Origin: Portulaca oleracea
Lineage: Eukaryota > Streptophyta > Magnoliopsida > Caryophyllales > Portulacaceae
Length of the DNA stretch: 64,000 nt
Assembly (NCBI GenBank): GCA_029582165.1
Contig: CM055870.1
Location: forward strand, 50,920,513 to 50,984,512
Direction of reading: 5' to 3'
Shown here: positions 55,233 to 64,000 of the stretch, piece after piece
Layout: every line of letters begins with the position of its first letter
Numbering within the stretch: position 1 is the stretch's first letter
Notes under the pieces: generated by a model
The model's input: the letters and a program-made list of their open reading frames with translations, nothing else
Told to the model about the DNA's origin: nothing
Databases searched by the model: none
Program-made: the position numbers and the translations under genes

Positions 55233-58200
55233 ATAGTGAGTCGGGAACTCATTAGATTAGCCAAGTATTGAGTGATAGTACTTATTGAATGTATTTATTG
55301 AACTAAGGAGAGTGGAAATTGATACTTAACGACTCAAGGGGGTTGAAACTAATCTTAATATGTAATGTTAGGAAAAGTATCTCCTAAGGAAGGAGATCCT
55401 TAGGTGACTAGTGAAATCAATCTTATAAATCTTGTAAATTTTCTGTATTTATATTTTGTTAATTTAGTTTCTCTCAATAATATTATGGCCTGGTTGAGCC
55501 AAGATTGTTGGGCTAATTAGTGTTTGGAATGTGTTTTTCAACCCTTAACTTTTACTAGAAACTTTTAACATTCATTTAGAGCATGGTGCATGCATTTAAA
55601 GTAATTTTATGTAGAAAAGATCATTAATTGCTAAAAATTTGCAAAATATCAAGGATATTTTTTGTTTTGAAGGAGTGACCTGTTGTTTTTCCCGGTAATA
55701 CTAATAATTCCCTATCCCACCTAACTTCACCCAATCTTGTGCCATTTTACCAATTTATGCTCAAATTTATCCAAAATTTTACTTTACCCAACTTTATCTA
55801 TTTCCGGCCACCATAAATTTACACAATTTCTAACATTATCCATTTTCATAAAAAATTACCAAAAATTATCAAAGCTTACCCGCCCTTATTACTTAACCTT
55901 CTTTCACACAACTTTACCCTATAACTGCTGAAATAACAAACCCCCCAAAATTTCAAGGAAAAAGCATCCATGTAACATCGTGGCCCCTTCCCGGCTGCGA
56001 ACATTATTGATAACTACTTTAAGGAAATTGACGCATGGCCCAGAAATCACCATGAATCCTTTCAGCGTGTTTCACCCTCGCTCACACACAGCCTAAGAAA
56101 ATTTCCAAGAGGTTATCAATCCCAAAACTACTTCCAATCAAACATGCTTAACTGTGAAGTTCTCAACAGAAGAGTTTTACAAAAGGAATGTGCACATTCA
56201 TAATATAAATAATTTTTTTAATTTTTAAGCCACACTTTAAACACGAAACGGATCCATCACTCATAAACTAAGGACAAATTCCTCAAAAATACCATACCGA
56301 ATGATTTCAGAAACAAATCCCTTCAGAAAGACAAAATTATTTTGAAGGATTTTTTTGGATATATTTTGCATTATGAGAGAATAGTCCCTCAAAAACTATA
56401 ACTTATGCTATTTTCAGCAAAATTGGCGGTTCAGACAATGGATAGTGGTTTATGTAGTAGATAGTGATGTAGGTGGCAGATTATGATTTAAGCAACGAAT
56501 AGTTGGTAGTTGTTCAAGTGAAAATTATGTTTGGCAACATTATTTGTTGGGTTAGCTGATTAATGTGAATAGACAATAAAGGATGTTGATAATCCAAAAT
56601 TATGTTTGGTAATGTTATTTGGAAATTATCAATACGTTTAAGTAGTGTTATTTGGAAATGTTATTCCAAACCATAAATGTATTTAGAAAAATTCACTTGA
56701 AACTCTAAGCGCTACTTAAAATACTAGCTTGTCTAACACTAACATTTATCTAATTAAAATTTTAACTTGGTTAAAATACTAAATATTATTGCCAAATACA
56801 GCCTAAACTTCGTCCAGCGAAACTATCTTCTGAAATTGGTATCATTGGAAGCCCTTACCTTATTTGGCCCCTTTTCCACTTTAAGCCTTGCTCATAGATG
56901 CTTCCATGTATGGATAGTTTTGTCAATCCTTGAAATCATCCAAGTTTAAGGTCATGCTTGACAAAATTAGCGGTTTAGACAACTAATCGCGATTTGGGTA
57001 GCATATAACAGTTTAAGTAACAGATAATTGTTGAAGTAGTGAATAGCAAATAGTTATTCAAATAAAAACTGTATTCGATAAATTTAGCGGTTGAATTAAC
57101 TGATTAGTATGAATTGACATAAAAAGATACGAATAATTTCCAAGAGTAAAATTTTGAAAGGGCATTTTTTGACATAAAAAAAATATGAAGTGCTATTTTA
57201 AATGCTAAATGTTAGCTTTATTAATGTTTCAGAAAACACTACTTAAAACATTAAACGATCCTTAAAATGTTGGCTTATCGAACACTAATATGTGTCAAGT
57301 TAGAATCTTGACTTGGCTAAAACGCTATTATTCCAAACGGTACTATTGAACACAACCTAACACCAATATCAATAAATTTCAGTAAGCTACTCGACGCCAA
57401 TATCAACAAAGAATTTCTTGTACTAATCCTGCAATTTCAAAAAAACCTCCATCGTTATTTGACCGATTTTCTATATTAATTCTACGATATTGGATAGTCA
57501 AAAACTAATATTGTCAAATCACATCTTATTGAGGGATTAGATGTAACAATCTCATTATTTAATTTTGAAATTTAGTAAAACTGGTTCCAATTGACATAAG
57601 ACTTAGAAAACGTTGGCTGCCTAGCTACAACTCCACATAAAATAAGCATAGGAGGTTTAATATTGTAAAGTTGCTTTTCACATATTAGTTTGTCAATATA
57701 GAAAGGTAGATGGGGTGTATACTCCCAAATTCCATTCCTTTTATTTTATTGTCATGCTGTTCTGAGCTAGTTTTTATATTTGTAACTCTTTGTATTTTTT
57801 GATACGAATTTTATAATTTTTATTTTATTTTATTTTATTAACCCTGAATAATCGAAAAGAAGAAACTCAATTGTTACTTGGTTGATTTTTTTAAAGCAAT
57901 TCTACAATGCTGGACGGTCGCTTTTCACAAATAACCTTGTCAAACATAGAAAGGTAGATGGGAGGGTGTATACTTATCTAATCTCAACCCAACCAGCCAG
58001 TAGAAACATATTTCACATGAGAATGTATGTACCCAAATTCATTTTCACACTCAATAATTAATTACACTACAAACGACAATAAAATATGATGGAGAAATAA
58101 ATTACAGTGGATATACTTTGGTTTGAATTCCAGATGCATGTCGAGGTCGGAGTAGACAACCTGTTTAATGCAATGGTTATCTAAAATGGAAATCAACCAA

Positions 58201-58384
58201 TGAGAGAGTTTTTAATTTAGTCACTTGGCTGGAATTAACCTCATCCTTTTCTTATCATGTTTGACGTAGACGTCGATCAGCTGCATGCCATGCATGTCAC
58301 CATTCATGTCCAAACAACGATATGATATGATGATGGACGTTTTGATTAATTCAAAAGGCAGGAAAGTTGGAAAAGAGTGCACAT
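55233..58384. repeat. Intergenic DNA with two direct-repeat pairs
   Basis: No gene. One pair: 56407 to about 56807 and 56961 to about 57355, both starting CAAAATTRGCGGTTYAGACA (R = A/G, Y = C/T), probably two MITE copies. Second pair: about 57670-57735 and 57910-57980 (GAAAGGTAGATGGG-GTGTATAC text). Between the second pair, 57740-57866 ends in AACCCTGAATAATCGAAAAG and looks like another short LINE tail of the family at 40873, 50720 and 58400. Confidence 0.5.
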
Positions 58385-58399
58385 AAAACCCTACCACCT

Positions 58400-58809
58400 A
58401 AGTGGAGATTGGTCAGCAGTGCTTCGCGTAAGACCCGTTCTAGTGGTCATAGGCATGTTAATGGGGCTGGTGTGACTATTCATAGCGGCAATTTTCTCGG
58501 GAAAGATGCAGATGATAGTTCTGATGTAAGATTTTTGAACGTTGTGGATCTATCCTTAGAAAGGCTGGATGAGGAGGCTCGTAAAGCGGCGAATGTTGTG
58601 CGTTTGCTGAAATTGTCTCGTGATGACCATGAGACGGTGACTAAAGCATTCAGGGATGATTTCTTTGGAAAAAAGAAAGCGCTTTGGATGTTTTTATTTA
58701 TGGTAATCTTGTTGTATCGTAGTTGTGTTGTTTCTGTTGTTTGGGTTTCTTTATTGCGGTTTTGAAGCATCGTTGATCAAAGCCTTTTCTACTACAAATT
58801 ATCGAAAAA
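58400..58809 (+). mobile_element. 5'-truncated LINE-derived insertion, copy C
   Basis: 410 bp flanked by AAAACCCTACCACCT (58385-58399, 58810-58824) with the tail AAATTATCGAAAAAAAA. It encodes, to the stop at 58763-58765, PKWRLVSSASRKTRSSGHRH and then an acidic/basic stretch (DLSLERLDEEARKAANVVRL). The start KWRLV lines up with KWQLV and TWQLV at the C-terminal end of ORF1 in copies B and A. As in those, no ORF2 sequence lies between ORF1 and the tail. Confidence 0.7.
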
Positions 58810-58824
58810 AAAACCCTACCACCT

Positions 58825-59733
58825 GCATACAATGTAACGTACAGTTATGTTAGTATTGAAAACTACTCATGCATATACCATGGTTGGTGCGTATTGTACA
58901 AACATTTAACGTACAGTTATGTTAGTATTTGGTGTCTGAATCTTTCATATATTCTTTTTGGGTGCATAAGATAAAACATGGAGCTTTTAATTTCTCTTTT
59001 AAGTTATTTTTGCATAAGGGAAATCATGAAGCTTTCTTATCATTTATTACAATATTCATAAATTTGAAATATGGTTAGGTTTTAAATTATAAGTTTAAGC
59101 TTTTGGTCGAGAGGTTTAACTTCAGATATTATATGGATCCAATTTAGATATGATAATCGGGTGAACCAATTCGGGTTCATGTCGGTTATAGACCATTTCA
59201 GGGTTGGCATCCGGTCAACCAATTTCGATTCGGTTCAATTCGAGTTCGTGTTGACTTCAAGCGAGTCTTATTCAGGTTGGTTTGGGTGTTGTTCTTTCCA
59301 ACTAGGTTCTGGTTTGATTTGGGGTCATTTGAGTGCGGATCTTAATCGCGTCACTTTTCGGTTTGCGGTTCAGATAAGTTTCGGGTTTTCTTTAGGTTCG
59401 TGTCAAGATCGAATCATCCATTTAGGGTCAGGTTCGATTTTTGGTTCGGGTTTCTCTCGGTTTAGTTTTGCCAGGTTTAGGATCCATCACAACTAAAAGT
59501 TTAAGTTAATGGTTAAAAATCCAGTGATGGTTTATACGGACACCCTCCTCACACAAATGTCTTTTTGGGTTTTAAGTATGGATGTTACATAGACTCCATT
59601 AGACCACCTAGCACAAATGAACATTAGGGCTAGCACTCAAACTGCAGATCTCTTACTCAGTTTGACTCTAATATTATTTGGCACCGTCTTAATCAAAAGC
59701 TTAAATTGACAGGTGAAGACGTAAAGATGAATT
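58825..59733. other. Intergenic DNA with GGTT/CGGG-rich stretch
   Basis: 59150-59500 is rich in GGTTCGGGTT-type words and gives a low-complexity open frame (59161-59496) that I do not take as a gene. TACAGTTATGTTAGTATT occurs twice (58840 and 58912). Confidence 0.4.
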
Positions 59734-60378
59734 TGTTGGGGAGATCCAGGGTGAGAGTCTAATTCAATCAAAGCCCATGGTAGCAAGTTAAGTGAGTTTC
59801 AATCTTAAAACCAATTGGTGTTAAGAGGAGTAACCCACTTAACTTATATATCATGTCCTTTCACCTTAATCTTCTGATATGAGACTTCAAACTCGTAGGT
59901 GAATCCCAACAATCTCTCCCTTCACACATAAATTTCTTACAACCCGCATCCACATGCCCTCCTCCTGATTGGAAGCCTCTTCTTTTCTTGCAAACGTTTC
60001 ACGTCACCATCAAGAGCCTACCATAGCTGCATCTTATTCCACAGAGTCGCACCCTACTTCACCTAAGTCTCATGCCACTAATCTTCCTCAGGAATCTTAT
60101 TCGCGCACGCCATGTGATCCATACTCCTCTCTGTGGTACTTGTTACAGAACCACCTTCCCTCACCTTGCGTCCAACCAAAAAAATGATCGACTATGATAC
60201 CACTTATTGGGGAGATCTAGGCGAGAGCCCACTTAAGCCAAGGCCCATGGTAACAAGTTAAGTGATGTTTTATCTTAAGGTCAATTGGTATTAAGAGTAG
60301 CCCACTTGACTTATATACCATGGTCTTTCACCTTAATTTTTCGATGTGTAACTACAAACTCATGAGTGAATCCCAACA
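59734..60378 (-). mobile_element. Complete TRIM retrotransposon
   Basis: 645 bp. Two LTRs (60205-60378 as 5' LTR, 59734-59911 as 3' LTR) flank an internal part of about 290 bp. On the minus strand the primer-binding site TGGTATCATAGT (60190-60201) follows the 5' LTR, and a purine tract, GAAGGGAGAGAT, precedes the 3' LTR. The flanks GAATT and GACTT match at 4 of 5 bases. No gag or pol: it depends on other elements' proteins. The internal frame at 59969-60187 lies on the opposite strand and is not taken as a gene. Confidence 0.85.
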
Positions 60379-60989
60379 GACTTCAATTGTGAATCCTACA
60401 ACGATTCTCTTAACTTTTCGCAAATAAATATAGAACTGCTAAAACAGAGTAAACAATAAAATAACATGAAAAGACCGAGGGGTTTGTAACAGTGCCGTTA
60501 AAACAAAGTAAACAACAAAATAACATGACGACTTAAAAAAATCAGCAATGAAATAACAACGCACAAAAGCTAACAAGAGGATCAAAATTAATTTTTAGAA
60601 TCTGCGATTTTTTGTTTGCGTCAATTTCCTGAAGCAACTCCGTTATAGTCACAGGCTCCCCACGGGTGAACCATGTGTCACAACTAAACTTTGTCACTCT
60701 GCGCACTATATCATCTAAGCTATCAAAAGGAAGCTACGAAGATTCCTCAACCAAGACATCCCCTCTTTCCTTCTTTTTCTTAGGACCTCTAGATCTTGCA
60801 GAAGCGGGCCAACATCTAGCTTGGCTGATAAGAAGTCATTTAGACTTCAGCACAAATTTTCCTTTCTTCTTCCTCGTAGACCGCACTTTAAAACCCTCGA
60901 AGAAAGGCTCTTAAAAATCAGTTTGGACATTCTAATAAGAGTGAATCAACAGAGAGTTTGTTTTTTCGTTGTGAACACATATAACATCC
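60379..60989. other. Intergenic DNA
   Basis: AACAAAATAACATGA-type words recur at 60453 and 60510. The part 60650-60830 resembles 63440-63625 (TTTGTCACTCT ... CTAGATCTTGCAGAA); both may be copies of one unknown repeat. No gene. CATCC at 60985-60989 is the duplication of the next LTR. Confidence 0.4.
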
Positions 60990-61167
60990 TGTTGGGATTC
61001 ACACATTAGTAAAAATGTCCACATCGGAAAAGTAAAAAGAAAGGACATTGTATATAAGTCAAGTGGGCAACTTCTCTTAAGACCAATTGGTTTTAAAATG
61101 AAATTTCACTTAACTTGTATACCATGACCCTTGATTGAAGTGACTCTCGCCTTGGATCTCCACAACA
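60990..61167 (+). mobile_element. TRIM solo LTR
   Basis: 178 bp from TGTTGGGATTCAC to GATCTCCACAACA with perfect CATCC duplications (60985-60989, 61168-61172). Same family as the TRIM at 59734-60378, in the opposite orientation. Confidence 0.88.
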
Positions 61168-64000
61168 CATCCCTCGAGATACAAAGACTTCTTACTGGAC
61201 CCGCATCTAAAATTTTGTGTAACCGTGTGGAGATGCGCGTGCATCCCATGCATGGATGGATGCATGTAAAATGATATACGGGTCGATATTTCACATTCAA
61301 TTCAAAATACAACTTTCAGTTGGCGCCTGTGGTATTTAGAAACCAGACTTCCCTAACTTGGAAGCTTATAATGTCTATCCAAATATACATCAACGTATGT
61401 AATAATAATGATAGAACGTTTGTCAACTTTCTATAAACCATCCAATCTAGGGTTTTCTCTTATTCTCTTTTGTTCCAAGGCCAAATGTAGGGTGAGATGC
61501 TCTTCATGCAATTTTATCCACACAATCTCCAAATCACACAAAACTTGCCATTTGTGAGAAACATGGACCCCAAATTTAATCTCTTTTTCCATCATTTCCA
61601 TGGTGTAAAACTTTTACTAGATTAATTTCATCTCATTTTCACCCCGTTTAGTCAAGGGTCCCATATTTATCAACCATTAAGATTAATGTAGGGGTGGGCA
61701 ACGGAACGGGCCGGGTCAGGCCGGGTCAGGGTCATCGACCCATTAATTTTGTAGGGTAGGGTCGGGTCGAGTCAAGATCGACCCTTTGTAGAAATGGGTC
61801 GGGTCAGGGCTTTCTAGTAAAAATAAGGGTCGGTCCATAGGCTAGCCCGTTTGACCCTAAATTCAAAATTGGCCGACCCGGTCTAGTCGATTCACCGATC
61901 CTTTAACATTGTGAAACGGGCCATCTTGTTAATGACTCCCAACCCTTCATCGACCCGACCCTTGAACAACCCTTATTTTTTAGGCCCTAACCCTCTTGAC
62001 TCTTTGGTGCCCCGACCCATTGCCCACCGCTAATGACCATCATAAATAAAATGTGTTTTATTTGTGCATGTGTCAAATTTTATCTTTGATAGTTTATTTC
62101 TTTTATTTAGTGCAAAATTATAAAATATATTTTCTTAATTAAAACATTTTTTTTCATAAATTTAAGAATTCAAATATCTTAACTCTAAGTTTTAGACTAA
62201 TAAAAAAATATTTTAAAATATATTTAATTTTAAAATTTTCGTAAATGAGTTATAATTAGAAAAAAAAAATACTTTATAATTTAGTATCAATTAAAAAAAT
62301 GAACGACCAATATGAAACTTGATATATACATAAATAAAATTTATTTGACTTGATACATATATAAGTACATCCAATTTAATCTCTTTATCGATCATTTCCA
62401 TGGTGTAAAACTTTTACTAGATTTATTTCATCTCATTTTCACCCCCGTTTAGTCACGGGTCCCATGCTTAATTAATTATTGTTGCAATGACAATGATGAA
62501 TTTCCAAGGTTAATTGCTGGCCCAACCAAATTGTCACAGAATAATTGAGATGATAATTTGTTGATTAAGGTCCCATTTGTTTTGCTCCAAGTAAACTTGA
62601 TCCTATAAGATCCAATCAATACTGGAATCCTTACAGTAAAAAGTGCGTAAGAGAGTCTTATCAAATAAATGAATGAAATAACAATAAAGTATTAAAGTGC
62701 ATAAAGGAGAGACCAATACTATACGTCCATGCACATTCATCAAAAGGGTAAAAAGGTAAAAATTAGAATTGAAATAAATTTGTTAAGGGTCATCATCATT
62801 CAGGGAAAAAGAAAACGTATTAATTACTACATTATGAGCAATATTCTTCTCCCATTGCATTAAAATTCTATTAATTTCGCTATCTTCAACATGGACGAAT
62901 ATGAACAAATTAAGTAGTACACCAAGTGGATTGCAATTCAATTTAAGTTGCTTGTATTGAGTATATTAATTAGGATAAGCAATTTTAGATATAATGTTTT
63001 TCCTTTAATTATTCAAAACTTGAACATGTTGAAGAGTTCATACTTCGTAACGTCCTATAAAAATTAAGTAACAACAACAAAACAACTAGCACAAAACAAA
63101 AAGCAACATTACTAATAGCGTATTCTAGAATAATTATATATTATGGAATATTCTATGACACATTTGTGTATAATTTTCAGAACGCCTTGTACATTGTACA
63201 ATGATGTATATATAAATAAATTTGTGCTCTCATGCACCTTTTCTCATTGAAATAAATCTGGCTTAATGGCCATAAATTATCAAAAGAAAAAAAATTGATG
63301 TATATATAAACACAGGACCTTTCAATTACAAAGTGTCTGGCAATTATCCTTTCATTTTATTTTCACAACATAGACAACTAAAATGGCAAATCAAATTAAT
63401 TCTTTGCATCTATTGTCTTCTCTTTGTCATTTCCATTAAAGAAGATTCTCCACAGTCTCGGGATATCCTCACGAATAAAGTCACTGCCACAACCAAGTTT
63501 TGTCACTCTACACGCCTTCTCCTCCTAACTATCTTGAGGAATTTTCAAGGAAACCTCCACCAAGACAATACTATTTTCCTTCCTTCCAATATATCGTCTA
63601 GATCTTGTAGAATCAGCCCTACACGCTAGGGGTGAACGATTCCGAGTACCATTTGCTAAAATTAAAAACCTTACCCTTACCTGTTACCACGGGTTCCTTG
63701 ATGTTAGGAACCTAGTTCAGGTTTTGGTTTCAATTCCGGGGTACTTGTTAGTTGTAAAATTTATGTTTTCTGATATGTATATATTTTTTAAAAAACACTA
63801 ATTTCTAGCTAAATGCTAAATTTATCAGACTATCCACTATCCAATTAATTATCATGGTCAAAATATCGCTATTAATTCAGTACAGGTAGTGACAATTGGA
63901 GAATATTAATCTGAGTTTCTGAAAGTTTCTGAATAATGTATATACTTTAATAATTTTATTTATTTACTTATATTAAAATTAGGTTCCACTATTTGGATGT
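61168..64000. repeat. Intergenic DNA with a direct duplication and hAT-like element
   Basis: No gene. About 100 bp are repeated (61570-61672 and 62368-62470; shared CATTTCCATGGTGTAAAACT). Between them lies 61690-62032, whose ends TAGGGGTGGGCAA and TTGCCCACCGCTA resemble the hAT element at 23028 and whose interior is GGGTCGGGTC-rich. No 8-bp duplication is evident. At 63628 TAGGGGTGAACGATTCC may open another such element that runs on to the right. Confidence 0.5.

Noticed and set aside
59161..59496. 111-residue frame rich in Phe, Ser and Gly
   Set aside because: It comes from GGTTCGGGTT-rich simple sequence and matches nothing known.
60650..63625. Two similar segments (60650-60830 and 63440-63625) as parts of a host gene
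   Set aside because: Similarity is patchy with indels and stops in every frame; a dispersed repeat is as likely.

Overview
This is plant nuclear DNA, most likely from a eudicot. The window is AT-rich overall and dominated by layered LTR retrotransposons, LINE-derived insertions and MITEs. I see one convincing intact host gene, an intronless CBL-interacting protein kinase (CIPK) on the minus strand at 44584-45999. The species cannot be fixed from sequence alone. The RRM-type LINE ORF1 copies resemble the BNR LINEs known from Beta, so Caryophyllales is a weak hint only.

Left part, 1-20718, is a nest of LTR elements. (i) 1 to about 8340, minus strand: a degenerate Ty3/gypsy element of the Tat/Ogre type, with an extra ORF ahead of gag, then gag-protease, linker, RT-RNase H, a second RNase H and integrase. 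(ii) About 8490-20718, minus strand: a decayed Ty1/copia element of the SIRE type. It contains a 1069-bp solo LTR with a 5-bp target duplication (11771-12839). Its 5' LTR is split in two by about 5.5 kb of Athila-like DNA (about 14500-19980, plus strand).

Middle part, 20719-32740: a locus present in two diverged copies (20719 to about 22180 and 22867 to about 24880). Each copy has taken different insertions: a LINE RNase H fragment and a CACTA-type MITE in one, a hAT with a clean empty site and Stowaway/MULE MITEs in the other. After this comes an inverted-repeat element (about 25051-32737) carrying a young copia element (25645-32419; near-identical LTRs, GTATT duplication). The RNase H region of that copia is broken by a 4.8-kb mosaic: a zinc-knuckle remnant, a Cassandra-type LTR containing a 5S rRNA sequence, a Tekay-like primer-binding leader and chromodomain tail, and a 3.55-kb Tekay-like LTR whose 5' border is triplicated.

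Right part, 32740-64000: AT-rich intergenic DNA with solo LTRs (35672-36689, 53590-54165), a Pack-MULE-like element carrying an LRR receptor kinase fragment (38401-40202), the CIPK gene, three related Harbinger-like MITEs, a TRIM family with one complete element and two solo LTRs, and LINE-derived insertions that carry an RRM ORF1 but no reverse transcriptase. None of the transposon reading frames looks intact, so only the CIPK is expected to make a working protein. It would act in calcium signalling through CBL sensors.
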